Below are positions 34,962 through 42,217 of a stretch of DNA of 64,000 nucleotides, in pieces; position 1 is the first letter of the stretch, and every line of letters starts with the position of its first letter. This DNA comes from an uncultured Lacinutrix sp. GTDB taxonomy: Bacteria > Bacteroidota > Bacteroidia > Flavobacteriales > Flavobacteriaceae. A program made the position numbers and the translations under genes. The stretch covers positions 62,001 through 126,000 of the forward strand of contig NZ_CANMSJ010000004.1 of the NCBI RefSeq assembly GCF_947500605.1. Direction: 5' to 3'. The notes beneath the pieces were generated by a model, which did not search any database, had not been told where the DNA came from, and was given only the letters and a program-made list of their open reading frames with translations.

Positions 34962-34969
34962 CAAAAATA
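34962..34969 (-). promoter_or_regulatory. -7 box TATTTTTG on the minus strand for the T9SS-tail gene
   Basis: Exact TAnnTTTG match 115 bp upstream of the ATG at 34847. There is no TTTG -33 element at the proper distance, which fits a promoter that needs an activator bound at the neighbouring direct repeat. Confidence 0.5.
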
Positions 34970-34973
34970 AATG

Positions 34974-35007
34974 TCACGAAATGCAGGTTATATATCACGA
35001 AATGCAG
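34974..35007 (-). promoter_or_regulatory. 13-bp direct repeat with 21-bp period, candidate LytTR binding site
   Basis: The sequence CTGCATTTCGTGA (minus strand) occurs twice, identical at all 13 positions, at 34995-35007 and 34974-34986, separated by 8 bp; the proximal copy ends 4 bp before the -7 box. LytTR-family factors such as AgrA and AlgR bind two direct repeats one or two helical turns apart (known), and a LytTR gene lies 3.1 kb downstream on the same strand. Confidence 0.6.
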
Positions 35008-35080
35008 AAGTACTTTTTCTCAATATTAGACACAAAGTAATTATCACTAAAACCAATTCATTTAAAGCTCTAAAAAACGT

Positions 35081-35088
35081 ACTTTTGT
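35081..35088 (+). promoter_or_regulatory. -7 box TACTTTTG, purE promoter
   Basis: Exact TAnnTTTG match 36 bp upstream of the purE ATG, in a gap otherwise free of genes on the + strand. Confidence 0.5.
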
Positions 35089-35123
35089 AATATTGATTAT
35101 AATAATTAGAACTATAAAACACC

Positions 35124-35606
35124 ATGAGCAAAGTAGGCGTAATAATGGGAAGCGATAGCGATCTTCCAGTAATGCAAGAAGCAATAGATATATTAAAGAG
35201 TTTTGATATAGAAGTTGAAGTCGATATTGTTTCGGCACACAGAACACCAGAAAAACTATTCGATTACAGTAAAAACGCACACACGCGTGGCATAAAAGTA
35301 ATTGTTGCAGGAGCTGGTGGTGCAGCACATTTACCAGGAATGGTAGCATCTTTATCTCCTTTACCTATTATTGGTGTTCCTGTAAAAAGTAGAAATTCTA
35401 TAGATGGATGGGATTCTATTTTATCAATTTTACAAATGCCAGGAGGTGTTCCGGTTGCAACAGTTGCATTAAATGGAGCTAAAAATGCTGGTATTTTGGC
35501 AGCACAAATAATTGGATCTAGCGACCAAGTTGTTTTAGATAAAATTATCGCTTACAAAGAAGAATTAAAATTAAAAGTGGAAACTGCTTCTAAGAATATT
35601 AAATAG
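35124..35606 (+). CDS. purE: N5-carboxyaminoimidazole ribonucleotide mutase PurE
   Basis: 160 residues, class I PurE. The N-terminal VGVIMGSDSDLPVMQEA, the HRTPEKL motif with its catalytic His, and AGAGGAAHLPGMVASLSPLPIIGVPV are all present. It converts N5-CAIR from PurK to CAIR in purine synthesis. Unlike in many bacteria, purE and purK are 4.7 kb apart and do not form one operon here. Confidence 0.97.
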   Translation: MSKVGVIMGSDSDLPVMQEAIDILKSFDIEVEVDIVSAHRTPEKLFDYSKNAHTRGIKVIVAGAGGAAHLPGMVASLSPLPIIGVPVKSRNSIDGWDSILSILQMPGGVPVATVALNGAKNAGILAAQIIGSSDQVVLDKIIAYKEELKLKVETASKNIK

Positions 35607-35616
35607 TATAAAATAT

Positions 35617-35640
35617 AAAAGCCCAGTCCCCTGGGCTTTT
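35617..35640. terminator. Bidirectional terminator after purE
   Basis: Perfect 10-bp arms AAAAGCCCAG / CTGGGCTTTT with a TCCC loop. Ends purE on the + strand and may end the minus-strand small RNA candidate starting near 35729. Confidence 0.85.
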
Positions 35641-35729
35641 AATCGCTATTAATCTTTCTATATATGAGTAGATCTCACATCAAAAAAACTTAATACAAAA
35701 CTCCATCTTTTACTTGCTATTCTATTGAT
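35617..35729 (-). ncRNA. Candidate small RNA 2 (about 113 nt)
   Basis: A minus-strand -7 box TAATTTTG (35736-35743) is followed by a gene-free stretch ending at the terminator hairpin 35617-35640. Near the predicted 5' end ACATCAA (35725-35731) could pair with TTGATGT (35677-35683). The sequence before the terminator, ATTAATAGCGAT-AAAAGCC, matches candidate 1. No protein is encoded. Family unknown; a test against Rfam 6S-Flavo and other Bacteroidota RNA models would be decisive. Confidence 0.35.
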
Positions 35730-35828
35730 GTCAGTCAAAATTATCTAAATAATCGATTAAGAGCTGAAATAATCGTCAAAAAACATGATTCCTTCTTAAA
35801 ACTCACATTTATATTAAAAAAAAGACAT

Positions 35829-35860
35829 AAAAAAAAGCCTCAAATAAATTTGAGGCTTTT
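35829..35860 (-). terminator. Minus-strand terminator of small RNA candidate 1
   Basis: GCCTCAAA-TAAA-TTTGAGGC (35837-35856) extended by A/T pairs. On the minus strand it is followed by a run of eight T; on the + strand only four T follow, so it points left, away from any minus-strand protein gene. Confidence 0.75.
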
Positions 35861-35913
35861 CATCGCTATTAATCAATAATTTTTAAGAGAGTAACCAACT
35901 CTCGAGAAAAAAT
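35829..35913 (-). ncRNA. Candidate small RNA 1 (about 85 nt)
   Basis: Minus-strand -7 box TAAATTTG at 35920-35927 predicts a start near 35913. The RNA would contain a small hairpin GAGAGT-TGGTT-ACTCTC (about 35888-35904), the shared ATTAATAGCGAT segment and the terminator at 35829-35860. No ORF fits. It is divergent from the M3 peptidase gene. Confidence 0.4.
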
Positions 35914-35995
35914 CTGATGCAAATTTATAACTTATTTCGATTTTTTACATGCTTACTATTAAAATATACGGAAAATAAAAACTATATTATTGAAA

Positions 35996-38029
35996 ATGAA
36001 CATATTAACAACTATTTTTTCGACAAAATACAACTCAGCACCATTCATTCGAATTGAAAACGAGCACTTTAAGCCTGCTATTTTAAAACTTATTGAAGAA
36101 ACAAAGTCTGAAATTGACGCAATTATCACTAATAAAGAAAATCCAACATTCAAAAATACAATTGAAGCTTTAGAATTTTCTGGTCAACAATTAGATCGTG
36201 TTACTAGTATCTTTTTCAACCTCAACTCTGCAGAGACTAGTGAAGATATTCAAAAAATAGCTCAAGAAATCTCTCCAATACTATCAGATTTTGGAAATGA
36301 CATCACTTTAAACGAAGATTTATTTAAACGTGTAAAAGCAGTTTACGAGATAAAAGAAAGTTTAAACCTTACTACAGAGCAGCAAACACTATTAGATAAA
36401 AAATATAAAAGCTTCTCTAGAAATGGAGCGAACCTAAACGAAGAAGACAAAAATAAACTTCGTGAAATAGACAAAAAGCTTTCTAAATTAAAATTACAAT
36501 TTGGAGAAAACATTTTAGCCGAAACGAATAAATACGAGTTACACCTTACAAACGAAGACGATTTATCTGGTTTACCCGAAGGTGCAAAAGAAGCTGCTAA
36601 ACAATTAGCAGAAAGCAAAGAAAAAGAAGGTTGGTTAATAACATTGGACTACCCTAGTTATATTCCTTTCATGACCTATGCAGACAATAGGGAACTTAGA
36701 GAGCAACTCTCTAAAGTAGCAGGAAGTAAAGCCTTTAAAGGCGATGCTTTAGACAACCAACAAATAGTTTTAGATATTGTAAACTTACGTTTTGAGCGCG
36801 CCAACTTATTAGGCTACAAAACACATTCGCATTTTGTTTTAGAAGAACGCATGGCACAAACGCCAGAAACAGTTTTAAACTTCTCGAACGATTTGCTTGC
36901 TAAAGCAAAACCAGCCGCTGAAGAAGAATTTAAAACCTTAGAAGATTTTGCAAAAGATTTAGACGGTATAGATCGATTAGAAAAATGGGATTCGGCTTAT
37001 TATTCTGAAAAATTAAAACAGAAATTATTTAGTCTAGATGACGAGCAATTAAAACCATATTTTAAACTAGAAAATGTAATTGATGGTGCTTTTGAAATCG
37101 CTAGAAAACTTTTCGACCTAAAATTTGAAGAAATAAACGATATCGATAAATACCACGAAGAAGTTTTAACATACAAAGTAACTAATAACAACGGTGATTT
37201 AGTTTCTATTTTCTATGCAGATTTCTTCCCAAGAAAAGGGAAAAGAAATGGTGCTTGGATGACCAGCTATAAGCCACAATTTGTTAAGAATGGTATAGAA
37301 GAAAGACCACACGTTTCTATAGTTTGCAACTTTACAAAACCAACAAAAAGCAAGCCTTCTCTTTTAACATTTAACGAGGTTACCACTCTATTTCATGAGT
37401 TTGGTCACGCTTTACACGGTATGCTTGCTAGCACAGTTTACCCAAGTTTATCTGGAACAAGTGTATTTTGGGATTTTGTAGAGCTACCAAGTCAGGTAAT
37501 GGAAAACTGGTGTTTCGAACAAGAAGCTTTAGAGCTGTTTGCTAAACATTACGAAACAGGAGAAGTGATACCTATGGAATTGGTAAACAAAATTAAAGAA
37601 TCTGCAACCTTCCATGAAGGTATGCAAACTTTAAGACAACTTAGTTTCGGCTTATTAGATATGTCTTGGCATGCTGGAGAGGCTCCAAATACAATAAAAA
37701 GTGTAAAAGAATTTGAAGACGAAGCATTCAAAGACACTAATTTATTTCCAGATGTTAAAGAAAATTGCATGAGCACAGCATTTGCTCATATTTTTCAAGG
37801 TGGTTACAGTTCTGGCTACTACAGTTACAAATGGGCAGAAGTATTAGATGCAGATGCATTCGATTACTTTAAACAGAATGGCATTTTTAATAAGGAAATT
37901 GCTACTAAATTTAAAGACAATGTTCTATCTCAAGGTGGAACAGAAAATCCAATGGTATTATACAAACGTTTTAGAGGTCAAGAACCAAAACCTGAAGCGT
38001 TGTTGAAACGTGCTGGATTAATAAAATAA
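35996..38029 (+). CDS. M3 family oligopeptidase (Dcp/OpdA-like)
   Basis: 677 residues from the ATG at 35996 (MNILTTIFSTKYNSAPF); the in-frame TTG two codons earlier is less likely. Large helical protein with the thermolysin-like zinc motif HEFGHALH starting at His467, followed by the downstream Glu region SGTSVFWDFVELPSQVMENW. No signal peptide or lipobox is visible, so probably cytoplasmic peptide turnover. Ends KRAGLIK, typical of the Dcp branch. Followed by a bidirectional hairpin terminator. Confidence 0.94.
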   Translation: MNILTTIFSTKYNSAPFIRIENEHFKPAILKLIEETKSEIDAIITNKENPTFKNTIEALEFSGQQLDRVTSIFFNLNSAETSEDIQKIAQEISPILSDFGNDITLNEDLFKRVKAVYEIKESLNLTTEQQTLLDKKYKSFSRNGANLNEEDKNKLREIDKKLSKLKLQFGENILAETNKYELHLTNEDDLSGLPEGAKEAAKQLAESKEKEGWLITLDYPSYIPFMTYADNRELREQLSKVAGSKAFKGDALDNQQIVLDIVNLRFERANLLGYKTHSHFVLEERMAQTPETVLNFSNDLLAKAKPAAEEEFKTLEDFAKDLDGIDRLEKWDSAYYSEKLKQKLFSLDDEQLKPYFKLENVIDGAFEIARKLFDLKFEEINDIDKYHEEVLTYKVTNNNGDLVSIFYADFFPRKGKRNGAWMTSYKPQFVKNGIEERPHVSIVCNFTKPTKSKPSLLTFNEVTTLFHEFGHALHGMLASTVYPSLSGTSVFWDFVELPSQVMENWCFEQEALELFAKHYETGEVIPMELVNKIKESATFHEGMQTLRQLSFGLLDMSWHAGEAPNTIKSVKEFEDEAFKDTNLFPDVKENCMSTAFAHIFQGGYSSGYYSYKWAEVLDADAFDYFKQNGIFNKEIATKFKDNVLSQGGTENPMVLYKRFRGQEPKPEALLKRAGLIK

Positions 38030-38036
38030 GACAAAA

Positions 38037-38069
38037 AAAAGAGGCTAATTATAACAATTAGTCTCTTTT
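38037..38069. terminator. Terminator after the M3 peptidase gene
   Basis: AAAAGAGGCTAATT, ATAAC loop, AATTAGTCTCTTTT, with one G-T wobble. A-run before and T-run after the stem. Confidence 0.8.
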
Positions 38070-38077
38070 ATAAAAAC

Positions 38078-38103
38078 AAACTTTCAATAATTACTGAAAG
38101 TTT
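38078..38103. promoter_or_regulatory. Operator copy 1: AAACTTTCA-N8-TGAAAGTTT
   Basis: Perfect 9-bp inverted repeat with an 8-bp spacer (ATAATTAC). It ends 11 bp before the -7 box of the GbsR-type gene and so covers the -33 region, the ideal place for autorepression. A second copy with the same spacer length lies at 38643-38670. Confidence 0.75.
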
Positions 38104-38114
38104 AAAAATTATTA

Positions 38115-38122
38115 TATATTTG
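38115..38122 (+). promoter_or_regulatory. -7 box TATATTTG, promoter of the GbsR-type gene
   Basis: Exact TAnnTTTG match 4 bp before the ATG at 38127, so the transcript should be leaderless or nearly so. Confidence 0.55.
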
Positions 38123-38126
38123 CAAT

Positions 38127-38630
38127 ATGGATTACCAAGAAGCAAAAGATAAATTTATTAGTACTTGGGGAAGCTTAGGCTCTCTTTGGGGAATTAACAA
38201 GGCAATGGCGCAAATACAAGCACTGCTTTTTATTTCTACAAAACCATTATCTATGGAAGAGATTATGGAAGATCTTAAAATTTCTCGTGGTAATACCTCT
38301 ATGAATTTACGCCAATTAATGGATTGGGGAATTGTAACCAAAACCTTAGTTGCTGGTGAACGTAAAGAGTTTTTTACAACTGAAAAAGACGTACAAGAAT
38401 TAGCTAGAATTGTGGCTAAAGAAAGAAGCAGACGCGAAATAAAACCTGTTATTAAGGTTTTGGAAGAAGTATCTTCTATTGAAAACGATGGTACTGAAAA
38501 AACAAAAGAACTAATTAAACAAACAAAAGCATTACACGAATTAACTGAAACAATGGATGTAATGATTAACAAACTGGTAGACCAAAAACAAAACTGGATT
38601 ACTAAGTCTGTTCTAAAATTATTCAAATAA
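38127..38630 (+). CDS. GbsR/MarR-family transcriptional regulator
   Basis: 167 residues. N-terminal WGSLGSLWGINKAMAQIQALLFIS is the GbsR-type signature; the winged helix follows (PLSMEEIMEDLKISRGNTSMNLRQLMDWGIVTKTLVAGERKEFFTTEK). The C-terminal half is a helical dimerisation region. GbsR-family members repress osmolyte genes in Bacillus, but the genes here are different. Identical inverted repeats flank the gene on both sides, pointing to autoregulation and control of the downstream operon. Confidence 0.9.
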   Translation: MDYQEAKDKFISTWGSLGSLWGINKAMAQIQALLFISTKPLSMEEIMEDLKISRGNTSMNLRQLMDWGIVTKTLVAGERKEFFTTEKDVQELARIVAKERSRREIKPVIKVLEEVSSIENDGTEKTKELIKQTKALHELTETMDVMINKLVDQKQNWITKSVLKLFK

Positions 38631-38642
38631 AAAAATTTAAAC

Positions 38643-38670
38643 TAAACTTTCAATTTTTTCTGAAAGTTTA
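38643..38670. promoter_or_regulatory. Operator copy 2: TAAACTTTCA-N8-TGAAAGTTTA
   Basis: Perfect 10-bp inverted repeat with an 8-bp spacer (ATTTTTTC), 15 bp before the next ATG (38686). Same arms and spacing as copy 1 at 38078-38103, sharing also the first two (AT) and last (C) spacer bases. Confidence 0.75.
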
Positions 38671-38685
38671 GAATAGTTAGAAATC

Positions 38686-38967
38686 ATGAAAATCGCATTC
38701 AAAATCACAAAAATAATAAACTACTTTGCACTAACATTATTACTTCTTGGACCATATGGTATTGCATTTACTGGTGGATTACAAGTTTTAGCAAGTTTAA
38801 TCTTTGTTATACTGTTTCCAACAAACAAATTTATTTACATGTACTTCGGTTTAGTAATTACCTTCTTTTTACTTTGGAATGGTGGATTTAACTGGCTTTT
38901 TAGTGTTCCTATTTTCTTGATAGGATTTTTAACCTATATAATTCAAACTCAGAAAATACAATTATAA
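38686..38967 (+). CDS. Small membrane protein, first gene of the GbsR-controlled operon
   Basis: 93 residues, mostly hydrophobic with three probable TM helices (about 8-30, 32-50 and 55-85) and no recognised family. It begins 15 bp after the second operator and is followed at 47 bp by a methyltransferase gene. Its role is unknown; position suggests it is the first gene directly controlled by the regulator. Confidence 0.65.
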   Translation: MKIAFKITKIINYFALTLLLLGPYGIAFTGGLQVLASLIFVILFPTNKFIYMYFGLVITFFLLWNGGFNWLFSVPIFLIGFLTYIIQTQKIQL

Positions 38968-39014
38968 AACAAACCAATTATTAAGTAACACTATAATCTT
39001 TAAGATTCTTCAAT

Positions 39015-39890
39015 ATGAAAGCAATAACAATAAATCACCTAGAAAAAGGAGAGCAAACAAAAATAGAAATGATAGATTTCTATGATGGTGCAACCGAAGA
39101 TTATAAGTTTTGGAGTAAAGATTTAAACATGCATTTTGGATATTTTATTCCGTTTAAAAATAGTCCGTTTGCAAGAAACACCATGCTTAACGAAATGAAT
39201 AATCAGGTTTTAAAACGTTTAAACATAACCAAAGAAAAATCTAATTTAATAGATTTAGGCTGTGGTGTTGGAGGCACAATGCGCTACGCTTTAATAAAGC
39301 ACAACAACTTAACTGCTTTTGGTGTAACGCTTTCAAGCTTTCAAGTAGACAAAGGAAATAGCTTACTTAAAGACAAAAAAGGAACTATTGTAAACGAAAA
39401 CTACAACCATACTTCATTTAAATCTAATACTTTTAACTCTGCTTTAGCAATAGAAAGTTTATGCCATTCTGGACATAAAAAAGAATCTTTACAAGAGGCT
39501 TACCGTATCTTAAAACCTGGAGGACGTTTTGTAATTGCAGATGCGTTTTTAAAAAAAGATGAAACCGAATTGTGTTATGGTGCAAATTATTCGCATCGTA
39601 GACTTTGCGACCATTGGAGTTTAACAAATTTAGGCTCTATAAATAATGTAAAAAACGATTTAGAAAATTTAGGTTTTAAAAACGTAGTTATTGATGACGT
39701 TTCTTTTAGAGTTGCGCCTTCAGTATTACACGTTCCTTTTGCTATTGTTGGTTTTATTTTGAAAAAATTATTCACTTTCAATACGTTAAAGAGAGAAAGT
39801 TTACATAATCTTAAAGGTTCATTTTATGCATTATTATCTGGGTTACACATGAAGAGTTTTGGATATTATATTATAAGTTGCACAAAATAG
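39015..39890 (+). CDS. Class I SAM methyltransferase (UbiE/sterol-tocopherol MT-like)
   Basis: 291 residues. N-terminal FYDGATEDYKFWSKDLNMHFGYF is reminiscent of lipid and prenyl-lipid C-methyltransferases; SAM motif I is LIDLGCGVGGTMRYA (near residue 77) and the post-motif ILKPGGRFVIADAF lies near 170. A C-terminal hydrophobic segment (VLHVPFAIVGFILKKLF) may bind the membrane. The substrate is likely a lipid or isoprenoid, but this is inference from fold and from neighbours that are mostly membrane proteins. Confidence 0.82.
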   Translation: MKAITINHLEKGEQTKIEMIDFYDGATEDYKFWSKDLNMHFGYFIPFKNSPFARNTMLNEMNNQVLKRLNITKEKSNLIDLGCGVGGTMRYALIKHNNLTAFGVTLSSFQVDKGNSLLKDKKGTIVNENYNHTSFKSNTFNSALAIESLCHSGHKKESLQEAYRILKPGGRFVIADAFLKKDETELCYGANYSHRRLCDHWSLTNLGSINNVKNDLENLGFKNVVIDDVSFRVAPSVLHVPFAIVGFILKKLFTFNTLKRESLHNLKGSFYALLSGLHMKSFGYYIISCTK

Positions 39891-39897
39891 ACAAACT

Positions 39898-40299
39898 ATG
39901 AAGCGTTCAACACTACATAAAATCATTACCATAATCCTAGCTTCTGTTTGGCTTATAAATGGTTTGTATTGTAAAATACTAAATCAAGTACCAAGACATG
40001 AAACTATTGTTGCTCATGTTTTAAACACAGGACATTCAAGATTATTAATTTTAATAATAGGTGTTTTAGAAGTTTGTTTAGCGATTTGGATTCTGACTGG
40101 ATATAAGCAAAAACTGAATGCTATTTTTCAAATAACAATTGTAATATCTATGAATATTATTGAATTTATAGCTGCTCAAGATTTACTACTCTGGAAAAAA
40201 CTAAATATAATTTTCGCTTTACTATTTGCTGTTTTAGTTTATGTGAGCGCTTTTCATTTTAATAAAAAAGAAAATAACAACTATGCTACCAAAGCTTAA
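39898..40299 (+). CDS. DoxX-like membrane protein
   Basis: 133 residues, four TM helices in the DoxX-like arrangement, with WLINGLYCKILNQVPRHETIVAHVL in the first loop, typical of the DoxX-like family found in many Bacteroidota. The last 17 bases overlap the start of the DUF2071 gene, a sign of operon membership. DoxX-like proteins may relate to electron transfer or quinone-type membranes; no specific function is proven. Confidence 0.78.
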   Translation: MKRSTLHKIITIILASVWLINGLYCKILNQVPRHETIVAHVLNTGHSRLLILIIGVLEVCLAIWILTGYKQKLNAIFQITIVISMNIIEFIAAQDLLLWKKLNIIFALLFAVLVYVSAFHFNKKENNNYATKA

Positions 40300-41020
40300 A
40301 AATCATCCTTTTGCTGTACAAGCTTTTTTTAAAAGCTCTACAGTTTTAACTTTTGCAGTACCAAAAGAGCAATTACAAGACCTAATTCCAGAGTGTTTAA
40401 CTCTAGATACTTTTAAAGATAAATGGGCTTTTGTTGCAGTTGCAATGGTACAAACAACAGGTTTAAGACCTAAAGGCTTCCCTAAATTTATGGGAAACGA
40501 TTTCTTTTTAATTGGTTACCGCATTTTTGTACGTTACACCAACAAAAAGGGCAAAAATTTACGCGGTTTATATATTATAAAATCTGAAACAGATAAAAGG
40601 AAAATGGCATTTATAGGTAATATTTTTACGCATTATAATTATACAACTACAGATGTAAATTTAAAAACTACAAATGATAAAACTGAAATATCCTCTCAGC
40701 ATTCAAACTTTAAAATAGTGGTAAACAACCTTGAAAAAGAGGCTGAACTCCCATTAAATTCTCCATTCGAGAATTGGAAAGAAGCAAGACGCTTTGCAGG
40801 CCCACTTCCTTTTACTTTTACTTATAATGATGCCACTAAAGAAGTATTAATAATACAGGGTGTAAGACAAAATTGGAAACCAAAGCCCATTAAAATTGAA
40901 GACTGTTCTATAGATTTCTTAAACACTTTAAGCCTTAAAAATCATGTTTTAGCAAATGCTTTTGTAATAGAAAATATTCCATACTACTGGAAAAAAGGAG
41001 AAATAGAATTATGGAAATAA
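40283..41020 (+). CDS. DUF2071 (YqjF-like) protein
   Basis: 245 residues. The DUF2071/acetoacetate-decarboxylase-like fold is shown by FAVPKEQLQDLIPECLTLDTFKDKWAFVAVAMVQTTGLRPKGFP and FLIGYRIFVRYTNKKGKNLRGLYII near the N terminus. The lysine-centred active site of acetoacetate decarboxylase is not assigned here. No TM helix. Overlaps both its neighbours (17 bp and 10 bp), so strongly coupled in translation to DoxX-like and the next methyltransferase. Confidence 0.8.
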   Translation: MLPKLKNHPFAVQAFFKSSTVLTFAVPKEQLQDLIPECLTLDTFKDKWAFVAVAMVQTTGLRPKGFPKFMGNDFFLIGYRIFVRYTNKKGKNLRGLYIIKSETDKRKMAFIGNIFTHYNYTTTDVNLKTTNDKTEISSQHSNFKIVVNNLEKEAELPLNSPFENWKEARRFAGPLPFTFTYNDATKEVLIIQGVRQNWKPKPIKIEDCSIDFLNTLSLKNHVLANAFVIENIPYYWKKGEIELWK

Positions 41021-41760
41021 AAAGAAAAAAAATTCAAGGCGTTTTAAATATTTTAAGTTTTAACAGACATTTCTATGTTATTGGATTAAGCATATTAGCG
41101 ATTATAATTTTTAGCCTACTCTATATTGAATGTTCAAACATCATACTTTATAGTGTTATCGGTTCATTTGTTTACGGGCTTTTAATGCCGTTAATTATAT
41201 CTGCTTACGTTTATGATTATTCTGGGTATTATAATTTAAATTGGTTGAAAGCATGTGATATAGATACTCAAGCTAAAAACATTATTAATATTAATGCTGG
41301 TTTCGATGAGACAAGTTTTTTAATAAAAAATAAATTTCCAAAAGCAGAGTTACAAGTGTTTGATTTTTACAATCAAGAAAAGCATACAGAACCAGCAATT
41401 GTAAGAGCGCGAAAAGTAAGTTTAACTTACCCTAACACAAGGCAAATCTCTACTAAACATATTCCTTTAGAGGACGACACTACAGACATTGTGTTTTTAC
41501 TATCGACTGCACATGAAATAAGAAACAATGATGAGAAAGTTCTATTTTTAAAAGAATGTCATCGTATTTGTAAACCAACTGGAAAAATAATTATGGTAGA
41601 ACATTTAAGGGATTTACCAAATTTCTTCGCTTTCTCTATTGGATTTACTCATTTCTTCTCAAAAAAAACATGGAAAACCGTTTATAAAAAAGCTGGATTC
41701 TCTTCTTTTAAAAACATAAAATTCACGCCTTTTATGTCTATAATTATTAACAAGCCTTAA
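41011..41760 (+). CDS. Membrane-anchored class I SAM methyltransferase
   Basis: 249 residues. Two N-terminal TM helices (about 20-45 and 50-72), then a Rossmann-type methyltransferase domain whose motif I is diverged (NIININAGFDETSFLI); later motifs DIVFLLSTAHEI and ECHRICKPTGKIIMVEHLRDL are well preserved. This is a second methyltransferase in the same operon. A diverged motif I and the membrane anchor suggest a hydrophobic substrate, or reduced SAM binding. Confidence 0.75.
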   Translation: MEIKRKKIQGVLNILSFNRHFYVIGLSILAIIIFSLLYIECSNIILYSVIGSFVYGLLMPLIISAYVYDYSGYYNLNWLKACDIDTQAKNIININAGFDETSFLIKNKFPKAELQVFDFYNQEKHTEPAIVRARKVSLTYPNTRQISTKHIPLEDDTTDIVFLLSTAHEIRNNDEKVLFLKECHRICKPTGKIIMVEHLRDLPNFFAFSIGFTHFFSKKTWKTVYKKAGFSSFKNIKFTPFMSIIINKP

Positions 41761-41775
41761 TTCAAAACAGCAAAC

Positions 41776-42171
41776 ATGAACATTCATTTAAAAATAATAG
41801 GCATTCTTTTAATTGTATTATCTGTAATACACATTCCATTTCCAAAGTATTTTAAATGGCATATAGAGTTAAAACATCTAAGTCTAATAAACAAGCAAAT
41901 GATGACTACTCACACCTTTTTTATTGCGCTTACTGTTTTCTTGATGGGCCTATTATGTTTAACCTGCTCGCAAGAAATACTAACTACAGCTTTAGGTAAT
42001 AAAATAGCACTTGGTCTTGGTGTATTTTGGAGTATTAGATTATTTTTTCAATTCTTTGTTTATTCTTCAAAACTCTGGAAAGGCAAATTATTTGAAACCA
42101 TAATGCATATTATATTTTCAATATTATGGATTTATTTAACTACTGTGTTTTTCTTGATATATTTAAAATAG
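41776..42171 (+). CDS. Four-TM membrane protein, last gene of the GbsR-controlled operon
   Basis: 131 residues with four predicted TM helices (about 5-22, 45-66, 77-95 and 106-128). Family not recognised. It starts 15 bp after the methyltransferase stop and is followed by a new promoter for the sigma-factor gene, so it probably ends the operon. Confidence 0.65.
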   Translation: MNIHLKIIGILLIVLSVIHIPFPKYFKWHIELKHLSLINKQMMTTHTFFIALTVFLMGLLCLTCSQEILTTALGNKIALGLGVFWSIRLFFQFFVYSSKLWKGKLFETIMHIIFSILWIYLTTVFFLIYLK

Positions 42172-42193
42172 TTATAAAACAATTCTTTTTCTT

Positions 42194-42201
42194 TACTTTT
42201 G
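42194..42201 (+). promoter_or_regulatory. -7 box TACTTTTG, promoter of the sigma-factor gene
   Basis: Exact TAnnTTTG match 16 bp before the ATG at 42218. It separates the sigma-factor pair from the upstream operon. Confidence 0.5.
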
Positions 42202-42217
42202 AAAAAAATTGCCAACT

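Larger units (their letters stand above)
35607..35995. other. 389-bp gene-free stretch with two terminator hairpins and a near-repeat
   Basis: No supported ORF. It holds the purE terminator, a second hairpin terminator pointing to the minus strand, and a 21-bp segment present twice exactly 220 bp apart (35634-35654 and 35854-35874) with 20 of 21 positions identical. Each copy overlaps a terminator stem. Two tandem minus-strand small RNAs are the best explanation (listed separately). Confidence 0.6.

Noticed and set aside
35062-35349. 95-codon minus-strand ORF rich in Leu over purE
   Set aside because: Antisense shadow of purE with no family signal.
35607-35995. Definite assignment of the region as 6S RNA
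   Set aside because: Length and place next to a purine gene are suggestive, but I could not draw the long central-bubble hairpin with confidence, so only candidate small RNAs are listed.
38132-38626. 164-codon ORF antisense to the GbsR-type gene
   Set aside because: It mirrors the real gene almost end to end, has no recognisable domain, and the + strand frame has a clear winged-helix protein with promoter and operator.
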